A stretch of 64,000 bases of DNA from contig OX578281.1 of the NCBI GenBank assembly GCA_951217055.1, positions 26,571,101-26,635,100 on the forward strand, given 5' to 3'. Below the pieces are notes generated by a model. It saw only the letters and a program-made list of their open reading frames with translations. It was not told the origin of the DNA and did not search any database. A program made the translations under genes and the position numbers. Below are positions 1 through 11,745 of this stretch, piece by piece (the first letter of the stretch is position 1; every line of letters begins with the position of its first letter). This stretch comes from Gerris lacustris (lineage: Eukaryota; Arthropoda; Insecta; Hemiptera; Gerridae).

Positions 1-734
1 CAAATACCACAACCACAACCACAACCACAACAAATACCACAACAACAACCACAACAACAACCACAACCACAACAACAAACACAACCACAACAACAACCAC
101 AACCACAACCACAACAACAACCACAACCACAACAAATACCACAACAAATACTACAACCACAACCACAACAAATACCAAAACCACAACAAATACCACAACC
201 ACAACAAATAGCACAACCACAACAAATACCACAACCACAACAAATACCACAACCATAACAAATACCACAACCACAACCACAACCACAACCCCAACCACAA
301 CCACAACCACAACAACAACCACAACCACAACCACAACAAATACCACAACCACAACAAATACCACAACAACAACCACACCACAACCACAACCATAACCACA
401 ACCACAACCATAACCACAACCACAACCACAACAAATACCACAACAACAAATACCACAACCACAACCACAACAAATACCACAACCACAACAAATCCCACAA
501 CCACAACCACACCACAACCACAACATCAACCATAACCACAACCACAACCACAACCACAACAAATACCACAACCACAACAAATACAAATACCACAACCACA
601 CCACCACCGCAACCACAACCACAACCACAACAAATACCACAACCACAACCACAACAACCACAACCACACCACAACCACAACAACAACTACAACAACAACA
701 ACAACCACAACCACAACCACAACCACAACTACCA
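1..734. repeat. CCACAA hexamer array, block I
   Basis: Nearly uninterrupted hexamer satellite with the unit CCACAA on this strand, with ACAAAT variants that give a common CAACAAATACCA sub-pattern. It begins before the window edge. Reading frames through it give only poly-Val, Leu-Trp or Cys-Gly strings, so it is not coding. Confidence 0.95.
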
Positions 735-740
735 CAAATA

Positions 741-1012
741 CCGAGTGCCACCGCTTGCTTCCCCCACCACCCCCTATTGAAGACCCAAATTTGGCCTATT
801 CACTGTTACGCCAATATCTCCGGAACAAAGAGTGATAACGATGTGCGGTGTTTTTTAAAGTCTTCTATACACTGTCCTCTTTAATTTAATACCCATATCA
901 ATTTGCTTTTCGTAGTCAAAGTATACCAAAAGTTATAAAATATGGTAAAAAATCGACATTTCTTTTTTCTACTCTGAACAATTTTGATAATAACTTTTTT
1001 CCACGGGGTCAA
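741..1012 (+). repeat. Spacer block S1, copy 1 (full length)
   Basis: About 270 bases of non-repetitive sequence between two hexamer arrays. It begins CCGAGTGCCACCGCTTGC and ends TTTTTTCCACGGGG. The same block recurs as a 5' fragment at 2,081, a 3' fragment at 5,323 and a nearly full inverted copy at 13,509-13,777. Recurrence beside the arrays suggests S1 belongs to the mobile or amplified unit that carries the satellite. It has no open frame I recognise. Confidence 0.85.
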
Positions 1013-1017
1013 ATACA

Positions 1018-1910
1018 CAACAAATATAACAACCACAACCACAACCACAACAAATACCACAACCACAACCACAACCACAACCCCAACCACAACCACAACC
1101 CCAACCACAACCACAACCACAACATCAACCACAACCACAACCACAACCACAACAAATACCACAACCACAACAAATACCACAACCACAACCACACCACAAC
1201 CACAACCATAACCACAACCACAACCACAACAAATACCACAACAACAAATACCACAACCACAACCACAACAAATACCACAACCACAACAAATCCCACAACC
1301 ACAACAAATACCACAACCACAACAAATACCACAACCACAACAAATACAAATACCACAACCACACCACCACCGCAACCACAACCACAACCACAACCACAAC
1401 CACAACAAATACCACAACCACAACAAATACCACAACCACAACCACAACAACAACAGCAACCACAACCACACCACAACCACAACCACAACCACAACTACAA
1501 CAACAACAACAACCACAACCACAACCACAACCACAACCACCACAAATACCACAACCACAACCACAACAAATACCACAACCAGAACAAATACCACAACCAC
1601 AACCACAACAAAAACAACAACCACAACCACAACCACAACCATCACAAATACCACAACCACAACCACAACAAATACCACAACCAGAACAAATACCACAACC
1701 ACAACCTCAACAAATACCACAACCACAACCACAACAAATACCACAACCACAACTACAACAAATACCACAACCACAAAAATACAACATTACAACCACAACC
1801 ATCACCACAACCACAACCATCACCATAACCATCACCACAACCACAACTATCACACAACTATCACCACAACCACAACCATCACACAACTATCACCACAACT
1901 ACAAGCTACT
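1018..1910. repeat. CCACAA hexamer array, block II
   Basis: Same hexamer and orientation as block I. The right end drifts into ACCATCAC and AACTATCAC variants near 1,800-1,900, as often seen at the older edge of an array. Confidence 0.95.
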
Positions 1911-2080
1911 ACTCTAGCTATTGGCGAGCTGCTTAAGGGCTTCAAGTAGAGTCTTGAATCTCTCTCTACCAACTCGATTTTGACAGCTTGTGAGTATTTA
2001 TTCCTCATAAAAAAAAAAAAATTAAAAAATAATTTTAAAAATAATTTATAGAAAAAAAAGAAATAATACAAATAATGAAA
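1911..2080. other. Unique spacer, no gene seen
   Basis: Short non-repetitive stretch including a run of 12 A residues, between the hexamer array and the second S1 fragment. I see no coding potential or known element. Confidence 0.6.
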
Positions 2081-2213
2081 CACCACCCCCTATTGAAGAC
2101 CCAAATTTGGCCTATTCACTGTAACGCCAATATCTCCGGAACAAAGAGTGATAACGATGTGCGGTGTTTTTTAAAGTCTTCTATACACTGTCCTCTTTAA
2201 TTTAATACCCATA
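2081..2213 (+). repeat. Spacer block S1, copy 2 (5' part only)
   Basis: Matches the first half of S1 at 741 nearly base for base, from CACCACCCCCTATTG to TTTAATACCCATA, then stops abruptly and unrelated AT-rich sequence follows. It is a truncated copy in the same orientation as copy 1. Confidence 0.85.
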
Positions 2214-2835
2214 AAGTGGTCCACTTAAAAAAAATTACGAAAAATAGAAAAATGTAGAAGAATAGAATAAAGATTTTACGATATTAACGAGCGGGAGAGC
2301 TAATTAAATAAAACTGACAACAAATTAAAAATGTAGTATGTAAAAAAGATTTTAATAAGCTTTGATTTAATCTTATCTTTAGATTATCTAAGGTAGATAA
2401 GAATTCCAGGTGTCCCCTTGTGTTTTTAGACATAGTGTTTTTATCACTTTCTACCTGGTAGAAGTCCTACTGTTCTATTACCTTCTCACTTATTTCTCAA
2501 CTTTTACTCTGTCACTTATTTCCATATCTGCATTTTCATCCCTCTTATCTCTATTACTACACACCCCTCCGATTAATTTTTTTTATTTAAAACTCAAAAA
2601 CACAGAATGATTTTGCGGTTCCGTTTACAGTTCATACTAATATTTCTGCTGCAATTATTTCTTACTGCTTCCCGTTATTTTAATTTAATATAATATTATA
2701 ATAAATATAATATTATATTAATTTATTTCACTTTTTTTAAATTTTTAGTTTAAGCTACTTGCAAAAGATTGCTAAACAAAAAATGTATAAGGAATCTGCC
2801 GGCTTCGCCGGCGCCTGCGCCCTTGCGCCGGCCCT
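2214..2835. other. AT-rich stretch without recognised features
   Basis: Non-repetitive AT-rich DNA with a small ATAATATTATAATAAATATAATATTAT palindromic patch near 2,690. It ends in a short GC-rich piece (GCCGGCTTCGCCGGCGCC near 2,798) just before the next satellite. No gene recognised. Confidence 0.5.
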
Positions 2836-3311
2836 GTCAGTATCAGTATCCGAATCAATGTCAGTATCCCGTATCAGTATCAGTATCTCGTATCAGTATC
2901 CAGTATCCGTATCAGTATCCGTATCAGCACCCGCAGTATCCCTATCAGTATCCTGTTGTATCCGTATCAGTATCCCGTATCAGTTTCCCGTATCAGTATC
3001 CGTATCAGTTTCCCGTATTAGTATCCGTATCAGTATTCCGTAGTATCAGTATCAGTATCCGTATCAGTATGTCGTATCAGTATCAGTATCCGTATTAGTA
3101 CCAGTATGCGTATCAGTATCCCATATCAGTATCCGTATAAATATCCCGTAGTACCTGTATCAGTATCTGTATCAGTATCTGTATCAGTATCTGTATCAGT
3201 ATCCGTATCAGTATTCATATAAGTATCCGTATCAGTATCCCGTATCAGTATCTGTATGTCTCCCGTGGTATCCATCAGTATCTCAGTGGGGTATCAGTAT
3301 CCCGTAGTATC
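2836..3311. repeat. GTATCA/GTATCC satellite, left arm of a fold-back
   Basis: Array of 6- and 12-base units (GTATCA alternating with GTATCC or CGTATC) with many point variants. The reverse complement appears only briefly at 4,951-4,982, on the far side of the 11-base satellite, so this is the outer left arm of a nested inverted structure. Confidence 0.9.
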
Positions 3312-3547
3312 CATCTGAATCTGAATCTGAATCTGAATCTAAATCTGAAACCGAATAAGAATGGGAATCGGAATCTGAATCGGACTAGGAATCGGAATCG
3401 GAATCTAAATAGGAATCAGAATCTTATTCTGAATAGGAATCAGAATCTGAATCTGAATCTGAATCTGAATCTGAATCTGAATAGGAATCGGAATCAAATT
3501 CTGAATCTAAATCAGAATCGAAATCTGAATCTGAATCTGAATCAGAG
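3312..3547. repeat. GAATCT/GAATCG hexamer array
   Basis: Tandem GAATCT units with GAATCG, AAATCT and GAATAG variants. It has no inverted partner on the right side, so the fold-back is asymmetric here. Confidence 0.9.
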
Positions 3548-4269
3548 ATAACGACGACGACGACGACGACATGATGACGAAGGCTGCCGACGACATGATG
3601 ACGACACGATGATGACGATAACATGATGACGTTATGATGACGTGATGACGACACGATGCCGCCGTGATGACGACACGATGATGACACGATAATGACGATA
3701 ACGACACGACGAGGACATTAAGACGACATGACGACGACATTATGACGACATTATGACGACATGACTATATGAACGACGACATAATTACAACATTATGACG
3801 ACATGTCGACACTATGACGACACTATGACGACACTATGACGACACTATGCCGACACTATGACGACACTATGACGACACTATGACGACACTATGACGACAC
3901 TATGACGACACTATGACGACACTGTGACGACACTGTGACGACACTGTGACGACACTGTGACGACACTATGACGACACTATGACGACACTATGACGACACT
4001 ATGACGACACTATGACGACACTGTGACGACACTATGACGACACTATGACGACACTATGACGACACTATGACGACACTATGACGACACTATGACGACATTA
4101 TGACGACACTATGACGACACTTTGACAACACTATGACGACACTGTGACGACACTATGACGACACTATGACGACACTATGACGACACTATGACGACACTAT
4201 GACGGCACTATGACGACACTATGACGACACTATGACGACACTATGACGACACTATGACGACACTATGAT
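3548..4269. repeat. 11-base satellite (GACGACACTAT), forward
   Basis: Begins with GACGAC and GATGACGA trinucleotide-like sequence, then settles into dozens of exact or near-exact 11-base units GACGACACTAT from about 3,790. Variants (ACTGTG, ACATTA, CCGACACTAT) are scattered. Eleven is not a multiple of three, so reading frames do not persist. Confidence 0.95.
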
Positions 4270-4271
4270 GA

Positions 4272-4950
4272 CATCTGTCGTCATAATGTCGTCATAATGT
4301 CGTCATAATGTCGTCGTTCATATAGTAATGTCGTCATAATGTCGTCATAGTGCCGTCATAATGTCGTCATAATGTCGTTATAATGTCGTCATAGTGTCGT
4401 CATAGTGTCGTCACAGTGTCGTCATATTGTCGTCATAATGTCGTCATAATTTCGGCGTCATGTCGTCATAATGTCCTCGTCGTGTTGTCATCATCGTGTC
4501 TTTATAGTGCCGTCATAGTGTCGTCATAATGTCGTCATAGTGTCGTCATAATGTCGTCATAATGTCGTGTTTTCATCATGTCGTCGTTCATATAGTCATG
4601 TCGTCATGTCGTCATCATGTTTTCATTATATCGTCGTTCATATAGTCATGTCGTCATGTCGTCATCATGTTTTCATTATGTCGTCGTTCATATAGTCATG
4701 TCGTCATAATGTCGTCATAGTGTCGTCATAATGTCGTCATAGTGTCGTCATAATGTCGGCATAATGTCGTCATAATGTCGTCCTAATGTCGTCATAATGT
4801 CGTCGTCATGTCGTCATAATGTCCTAGTCGTGTCGTCATCGTCATCATGGTGTCTTCATCGTGTCGTCATAGTGTCGTCATAATGTCGTAATAATGTCGT
4901 CATGTCGTCATCATGTTGTCATTATGTCGTCGTTTATATAGTCATGTCGT
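4272..4950. repeat. 11-base satellite, inverted arm
   Basis: The same 11-base unit read on the other strand (GTCGTCATAAT/GTCGTCATAGT), beginning immediately after the forward arm at ATGACATCTGTCGTCAT. The right arm also holds a higher-order insert, TCGTCGTTCATATAGTCATG, repeated about five times between 4,310 and 4,950. Confidence 0.95.
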
Positions 4951-4982
4951 CGGATACTGATAGGGATACTGATACGGATACT
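4951..4982. repeat. Short inverted GTATCA satellite remnant
   Basis: GGATACTGATAGGGATACTG is the reverse complement of the 2,836-3,311 array. It closes the fold-back on the right. Confidence 0.8.
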
Positions 4983-5060
4983 TCAATAATAATAATATTT
5001 ACCTACAAAAACTAGTAAATACAAAATGCTGGGCTATGTGTTATAAACTCGTTTATGAGT
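4983..5060 (+). repeat. SINE-like tail segment, copy 1
   Basis: Contains TTTACCTACAAAAACTAGTA and ends CTCGTTTATGAGTGTA. Nearly the same segment recurs at 5,216-5,310 and, after a tRNA-like B box, at 25,905-25,995. I take it to be the 3' body of a tRNA-related SINE family. Confidence 0.6.
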
Positions 5061-5206
5061 GTAGGTGTAGGGGTAGGTGGGTGTGTAAGGGTAGGTGTAG
5101 GAGTAGGTGTAGGTGTAGAAGTAGGTATATGTAAAGGTGAGGTGTAGGTGTAGGGGTAGGTGTAGGGGTAGGTGTAGGGGTAGGCATAGGTGTAGGGGTA
5201 GGTGAT
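5061..5206. repeat. GTAGGT/GTAGGG hexamer array
   Basis: Tandem GTAGGTGTAGGG-type units filling the space between two copies of the same SINE-like tail, as if a short repeat inside the element has expanded. Confidence 0.9.
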
Positions 5207-5215
5207 ACATTTGGA

Positions 5216-5310
5216 TAAAATATTCAATAATAATTAAATTTACCTACGAAAACTAGTAAATACAAAATGTTGGGGTATGTGTTATGAACTCGTTTATGAG
5301 TGTATAATGT
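5216..5310 (+). repeat. SINE-like tail segment, copy 2
   Basis: Carries TTCAATAATAATTAAATTTA and TTATGAACTCGTTTATGAGT, matching copy 1 and the 25.9 kb copy. It ends with TAATGTCGTCA, one unit of the 11-base satellite, which links this segment to the array upstream. Confidence 0.6.
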
Positions 5311-5322
5311 CGTCAAAATTTC

Positions 5323-5414
5323 CTACCAAAAGTTATAAAATATGGTAAAAAATCGACATTTCTTTTTTCTACTCTGAATAATTTTGATAATAACTTTTTT
5401 CCACGGGGCCAAAT
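5323..5414 (+). repeat. Spacer block S1, copy 3 (3' part only)
   Basis: Matches the last third of S1 (from TACCAAAAGTTATAAAATAT to TTTTTTCCACGGGG). With copy 2 holding the first half, the two look like the broken ends of one S1 separated by the fold-back satellite insertion. Confidence 0.8.
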
Positions 5415-5570
5415 ACACAACAAATATTACAACCAAAACCACAACCACAACAAATACCACAACCACAACCACAACCCCCAACCACAACCACAACCACAAC
5501 AACAACCACAACCACAACAACAACCACAACCAACCACAACCACAACCACAACCACAACAAATACCACAAC
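5415..5570. repeat. CCACAA hexamer array, block III
   Basis: Short hexamer array in the left-arm orientation, leading directly into the GGTCCTA array. Confidence 0.9.
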
Positions 5571-5766
5571 CATTAGGTCCTTAAGGTCCTGTAGGTCCTT
5601 TTGGTCCTCTAGGTCCTATAGGTCCTTTAGGTCCTAGGACCTATAGGTCCTATAGGTCCTTTAGGTCCTAGGACCTATAGGTATTGGGTAATAGGACCTA
5701 TAGGTTTTAGGTCCTAAGACCTATGGGTCCTAGGTCGTAGGTCATATAGGTCCTAGGTCGTAGGTC
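5571..5766. repeat. GGTCCTA array, left arm of central palindrome
   Basis: Irregular GGTCCTATA/GGTCCTTTA/GGTCCTAGG units. From CATTAGGTCCTTAAGGTCC onward it matches the reverse complement of 5,941-6,155 over roughly 185 bases, including idiosyncratic variants (GGTCCTTTTGGTCCTCTAGG). Confidence 0.9.
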
Positions 5767-5938
5767 CACCACCACAACCACAACAAATACCACAACCACA
5801 ACCTCAACCACAACCACAACCACAACTCAACAAATACCACAACCACAACAAATACCACAACCATCACCACAACCACAACTACCACCACAACCACAACAAC
5901 AACCAAAGCCAAAACCACAACCACAACCACAACAAATC
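5767..5938. repeat. CCACAA hexamer array at the palindrome centre
   Basis: Hexamer array between the two inverted GGTCCTA arms. It contains ACCATCACC variants and is the loop of the central inverted repeat. Confidence 0.85.
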
Positions 5939-5940
5939 CT

Positions 5941-6155
5941 CCATAGACCTAGGTCCTATAGGTCTAAGTTCCAATATTACCTAGGACCTATAGGACCTAC
6001 GACCTAGGACCTATATGACCTACGACCTAAGACCCATAGGTCTTAGGACCTAAAACCTTTAGGTCCTATTACCCAAGACCTATAGGTCCTAGGACCTAAT
6101 GGACCTATAGGACCTAGAGGACCAAAAGGACCTACAGGACCTTAAGGACCTAATG
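5941..6155. repeat. GGACCTA array, right arm of central palindrome
   Basis: Reverse complement of the 5,571-5,766 array. The symmetry continues outward: CACAACCATTAGG on the left mirrors CCTAATGGTTGTG on the right, so the whole satellite switches strand here. Confidence 0.9.
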
Positions 6156-7680
6156 GTTGTGGTTGTGGTATTTGTTGTGGTTGTGGTTGTGTTTGTGGTT
6201 GTGTTTGTGGTTGTGGTTGTGTTTGTGGTTATGGTTGTGGTTTAGTTGTGGTTGTGGTTGTGGTTGTGGTTGTGGTTGTGGTTGTGGTGAGGTTGTGGTT
6301 GTGGTTGTGGTTGTGGTTGTGGTTGTGGTTGTGGTTGTGGTTGTGGTTGTGGTGTGGTTGTGGTTGTGGTTGTGGTTGTGGTTGTGGTTGTGGTTGTGGT
6401 TGTGGTTGTTGTTGTGGTTGTGGTTGTGGTTGTGGTTGTGGTTGTTGTTGTGGTTGTGGTTGTGGTTGTGGTTGTGGTTGTGTTTGTGGTTATGGTTGTG
6501 GTTTAGTTGTGGTTGTGGTTGTGGTTGTGGTTGTGGTTGTGGTTGTGGTGTGGTTGTGGTTGTGGTTGTGGTTGTGGTTGTTGTTGTGGTTGTTGTTGTG
6601 GTTGTGGTTGTGGTTATGGTTGTGGTTGTGGTTGTTGTTGTGGTTGTGGTTGTGGTTGTGGTTGTGGTGTGGTTGTGGTTGTGGTTGTGGTTGTGGTTGT
6701 GGTTGTGGTTGTGGTTGTGGTTGTGGTTGTGGTTGTGGTTGTGGTTGTGGTTGTGGTTGTGGTTGTGGTTGTGGTGTGGTTGTGGTTGTGGTTGTGGTGT
6801 GGTTGTGGTTGTGGTTGTGGTTGTGGTTGTGGTTGTGGTTGTGGTTGTGGTTGTTGTTGTGGTTGTGGTTGTTGTTGTGGTTGTGGTTGTGGTTGTGGTT
6901 GTGGTTGTGGTTGTGGTTGTGGTTGTTGTTGTGGTTGTTGTTGTGGTTGTGGTTGTGGTTGTGGTTGTGGTTGTGGTTGTGGTTGTGGTTGTGGTTGTGG
7001 TTGTGGTTGTGGTTGTGGTTGTGGTTGTGGTTGTTGTTGTGGTTGTGGTTGTGGTTGTGGTTGTGGTTGTGGTTGTGGTTGTGGTTGTGGTTGTGGTTGT
7101 TGTTGTGGTTGTGGTTGTGGTTGTGGTTGTGGTTGTGGTTGTTGTTGTGGTTGTGGTTGTTGTTGTGGTTGTGGTTGTGTTTGTGGTTATGGTTGTGGTT
7201 TAGTTGTGGTTGTGGTTGTGGTTGTGGTTGTGGTTGTGGTTGTGGTGTGGTTGTGGTTGTGGTTGTGGTTGTGGTTGTGGTTGTGGTTGTGGTTGTGGTT
7301 GTGGTTGTGGTTGTGGTTGTGGTTGTGGTTGTGGTTGTTGTTGTTGTTGTGGTTGTGGTTGTGGTTGTGGTTGTTGTTGTGGTTGTGGTTGTGGTTGTGG
7401 TTGTGGTTGTGGTTGTGGTTGTTGTTGTGGTTGTGGTTGTGGTTGTGGTTGTGGTTGTGGTTGTGGTTGTGGTTGTGGTTGTTGTTGTGGTTGTGGTTGT
7501 GGTTGTGGTTGTGGTTGTGGTTATTGTTGTGGTTGTGGTTGTGGTTGTGGTTGTGGTTGTGGTTGTTGTTGTGGTTGTGGTTGTGGTTGTGGTTGTGGTT
7601 GTGGTTGTGGTTGTGGTTGTAGTGATGGTTGTGGTTGTGGTGATGGTTGTGGTTGTAGTTATGGTTGAGGTTGTGGTGAT
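6156..7680. repeat. TTGTGG hexamer array, right arm
   Basis: About 1.5 kb of almost pure GGTTGT repeat with TGTTGTTG, TGTGTTTG and GTTATGG variants. A longer unit containing TGTGTTTGTGGTTATGGTTG then GTTTAGTTGTGG recurs near 6,222, 6,478 and 7,176, a higher-order periodicity. All frames are open only because the hexamer has no stop codons. Confidence 0.95.
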
Positions 7681-8244
<564 letters not shown>

Positions 8245-9300
8245 TGTGGTTGTGGTTGTGGTTGTGGTTGTGGTGTGGTTGTGGTTGTGGTTGTGGTTGT
8301 GGTTGTGGTTGTGGTTGTGGTTGTGGTTGTGGTTGTGATTTTGGTTGTGGTTGTGGTTGTGGTGATAGTTGTGGTTGTGGTGATAGTTGTGGTTGTGGTG
8401 ATGGTTGTGGTTGTGGTTTTGGTGATGGTTGTGGTCTAAGGTCCTATATTACCCAAGACCTATAGGTCCTAGGTCCTAGGATGGTGGTTTTAGTATTTTG
8501 TGGTTATGGTTGTAGTATTTGTTGTGGTTGTGGTTGTGGTTTTGGCTGTGGTTGTTGTTGTGGTTGTGGTGGTGGTTGTGGTTGTGGTTGTGGTTGTTGT
8601 TGTGGTTGTGGTTGTGTTTGTGGTTATGGTTGTGGTTTAGTTGTGGTTGTGGTTGTGGTTGGGGTTGTGGTTGTGGTTGTGGTTGTGGTTGTGGTTGTGG
8701 TTGTGGTTGTGGTTGTGGTTGTGGTTGTGGTTGTGGTTGTGGTTGTGGTTGTGGTTGTGGTTGTGGTTGTGGTTGTGGTTGTTGTTGTGGTTGTGGTTGT
8801 GGTTGTGGTTGTGGTTGTGGTTGTGGTTGTGGTTGTTGTTGTGGTTGTGGTTGTGGTTGTGGTTGTGGTTGTGGTTGTGGTTGTGGTTGTTGTTGTAGTT
8901 GTGGTTGTGGTTGTGGTTGTGGTTGTTGTTGTGGTTGTGGTTGTGGTTGTGGTTGTGGTTGTGGTTGTGGTTGTGGTTGTGGTTGTGGTTGTGGTTGTTG
9001 TTGTGGTTGTGGTTGTGGTTGTGGTTGTGGTTGTGGTTGTGGTTGTGGTTGTGGTTGTGGTTGTGGTTGTGTTTGTGGTTGTGGTTGTGGTTGTGGTTGT
9101 GGTTGTTGTTGTGGTTGTGGTTGTGGTTGTGGTTGTGGTTGTGGTTGTGGTTGTGGTTGTGGTTGTGGTTGAGGTTGTGGTTGTGGTTGTGGTTGTGGTT
9201 GTGGTTGTGGTTGTTGTGTGGTTGTGGTGTGGTTGTGGTTGTGGTTGTGTTTGCTGTTGTGGTTGTAGTATTTGTTGTGGTTGTGGTTTACAACCACAAC
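8245..9300. repeat. TTGTGG array with a short GGTCCTA insert
   Basis: Hexamer array, interrupted at 8,436-8,480 by GGTCCTA-type units around TATTACCCAAGACC. It ends with TTTACAACCACAACCATTAGG, a small local inversion of the hexamer just before the next GGTCCTA array. Confidence 0.9.
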
Positions 9301-9641
9301 CATTAGGTCCTTAAGGTCCTGTAGGTCCTAGGACCTAAGACCCATGGGTCCTAGGTCGTAGGTTATATAGGACCTAGGTCGTAGGTCCTATAGGTCCTAG
9401 GTAATATAGGAACTTAGACCTATAGGACCTAGGTCCTATAAATCCTAGGTCCTATAGGACCTAGGTCCTATAAATCCTTGGTCCTATAGGTCCTAGGTCC
9501 TATAGTCCTAGGTTGTAGGTCCTATAGGTCCTAGGTAATATAGGTCCTTAGATTTATAGGTCCTAGGTCCTAGGTCTTAGGTCCTAGGTCGAAGGTCCTA
9601 GGTCCTAGGTCCAAGGCCCTAGACCTTAGGTCCTAGGTCTG
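9301..9641. repeat. GGTCCTA array A1
   Basis: Palindrome-rich array (CCTAGG and CCTATAGG). Matched at a fixed offset of 1,624 bases by array B1 at 10,925-11,265, with very few substitutions. Confidence 0.9.
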
Positions 9642-9772
9642 TGGTTGTTGTGGTTGTGGTGATGGTTGTGGTTGTGGTGATGGTTGTGGTTGTGGTGATA
9701 GTTGTGGTTGTGGTGATAGTTGTGGTTGTGGTGATGGTTGTGGTTGTGGTTTTGGTGATGGTTGTGGTCTAA
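9642..9772. repeat. GTGATGG/TTGTGG linker
   Basis: Hexamer-derived linker with TGATGG and TGATAG variants in a fixed order that is repeated in the other linkers of this cluster (11,266 and 11,746). Confidence 0.85.
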
Positions 9773-10121
9773 GGTCCTATATTACCCAAGACCAGTAGGT
9801 CCTAGGACCTAAGACCCATGGGTCCTAGGTCGTAGGTCATATAGGTCCTAGGTCGTAGGTCCTATAGGTCCTAGGTAATATAGGAACTTAGACCTATAGG
9901 ACCTAGGTCCTATAAATCCTAGGTCCTATAAATCCTAGGTCCTATAGGACCTAGGTCTTATAAATCCTTGGTCCTATAGGTCCTAGGTCCTATAGTCCTA
10001 GGTTGTAGGTCCTATAGGTCCTAGGTAATATAGGTCCTTAGACCTATAGGTCCTAGGTCTTAGGTCCAAGGTCGAAGGTCCTAGGTCCTAGGTCCAAGGC
10101 CCTAGACCTTAGGTCCTAGGT
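9773..10121. repeat. GGTCCTA array A2
   Basis: Second palindrome-rich array, matched by array B2 at 11,396-11,745 at the same 1,624-base offset. Confidence 0.9.
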
Positions 10122-10924
10122 CTATGGTTGTTGTTGTGGTTGTGGTGATGGTTGTGGTTGTGGTGATGGTTGTGGTTGTGGTGATAGTTGTGGTTGTGGT
10201 GATAGTTGTGGTTGTGGTGATGGTTGTAGTTGTGGTTGTGGTTGTAGTGATGGTTGTGGTTGTGGTTGTGGTTGTGGTGTGGTTGTGGTGATGGTTGTGG
10301 TTATACTGATGGTTGAGGTCCTAGGTCCTAGGTCCTGGTTGAGGTCCTAGGTCCTAGGTCCTAGGCCTTTGGTTGTGGTTGTGGATGTGGTGATGGTTGT
10401 GGTTGTGGTGATGGTTGTGGTAATGGTATTTGTTGTGGTTATGGTGATGGTTGTGGTTGTGGTTGTGGTTGTGGTTGTGGTTGTTGTTGTGGTTGTGGTT
10501 GTGGTTGTGGTTGTGGTTGTGGTTGTGGTTGTGGTTGTTGTTGTAGTTGTGGTTGTGGTTGTGGTTGTGGTTGTTGTTGTGGTTGTGGTTGTGGTTGTGG
10601 TTGTGGTTGTGGTTGTGGTTGTGGTTGTGGTTGTGGTTGTTGTTGTGGTTGTGGTTGTGGTTGTGGTTGTGGTTGTGGTTGTGGTTGTGGTTGTGGTTGT
10701 GGTTGTGGTTGTGTTTGTGGTTGTGGTTGTGGTTGTGGTTGTTGTTGTGGTTGTGGTTGTGGTTGTGGTTGTGGTTGTGGTTGTGGTTGAGGTTGTGGTT
10801 GTGGTTGTGGTTGTGGTTGTGGTTGTGGTTGTGGTTGTTGTGTGGTTGTGGTGTGGTTGTGGTTGTGGTTGTGTTTGCTGTTGTGGTTGTAGTATTTGTT
10901 GTGGTTGTGGTTTACAACCACAAC
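10122..10924. repeat. TTGTGG array with short GTCCTAGG insert
   Basis: Hexamer array interrupted at 10,315-10,365 by GTCCTAGG units. The piece 10,218-10,450, including TTATACTGATGG, recurs at about 12,850-13,085 at an offset near 2,634. Confidence 0.9.
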
Positions 10925-11265
10925 CATTAGGTCCTTAAGGTCCTGTAGGTCCTAGGACCTAAGACCCATGGGTCCTAGGTCGTAGGTTATATAGGACCTA
11001 GGTCGTAGGTCCTATAGGTCCTAGGTAATATAGGAACTTAGACCTATAGGACCTAGGTCCTATAAATCCTAGGTCCTATAGGACCTAGGTCGTATAAATC
11101 CTTGGTCCTATAGGTCCTAGGTCCTATAGTCCTAGGTTGTAGGTCCTATAGGTCCTAGGTAATATAGGTCCTTAGATTTATAGGTCCTAGGTCCTAGGTC
11201 TTAGGTCCTAGGTCGAAGGTCCTAGGTCCTAGGTCCAAGGCCCTAGACCTTAGGTCCTAGGTCTG
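10925..11265. repeat. GGTCCTA array B1 (copy of A1)
   Basis: Same internal order of variants as A1 at a constant offset, implying duplication of the whole block rather than independent growth of the array. Confidence 0.9.
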
Positions 11266-11395
11266 TGGTTGTTGTGGTTGTGGTGATGGTTGTGGTTGTG
11301 GTGATGGTTGTGGTTGTGGTGATAGTTGTGGTTGTGGTGATAGTTGTGGTTGTGGTGATGGTTGTGGTTGTGGTTTTGGTGATGGTTGTGGTCTA
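11266..11395. repeat. GTGATGG/TTGTGG linker, copy 2
   Basis: Copy of the 9,642-9,772 linker. Confidence 0.85.
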
Positions 11396-11745
11396 AGGTC
11401 CTATATTACCCAAGACCAGTAGGTCCTAGGACCTAAGACCCATGGGTCCTAGGTCGTAGGTCATATAGGTCCTAGGTCGTAGGTCCTATAGGTCCTAGGT
11501 AATATAGGAACTTAGACCTATAGGACCTAGGTCCTATAAATCCTAGGTCCTATAAATCCTAGGTCCTATAGGACCTAGGTCTTATAAATCCTTGGTCCTA
11601 TAGGTCCTAGGTCCTATAGTCCTAGGTTGTAGGTCCTATAGGTCCTAGGTAATATAGGTCCTTAGACCTATAGGTCCTAGGTCTTAGGTCCAAGGTCGAA
11701 GGTCCTAGGTCCTAGGTCCAAGGCCCTAGACCTTAGGTCCTAGGT
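11396..11745. repeat. GGTCCTA array B2 (copy of A2)
   Basis: Copy of A2 at the 1,624-base offset. The matching region extends to about 11,844 before the two copies diverge. Confidence 0.9.

Noticed and set aside
151..1774. Long minus-strand reading frames of Val, Leu-Trp, Cys-Gly composition
   Set aside because: They are translations of the CCACAA hexamer, which lacks stop codons on one strand; no domain, start context or codon structure.
2759..3740. Ser-Val and Asp-Ser rich frames, resembling acidic repeat proteins
   Set aside because: They follow from GTATCA and GAATCT satellites and end when the repeat changes.
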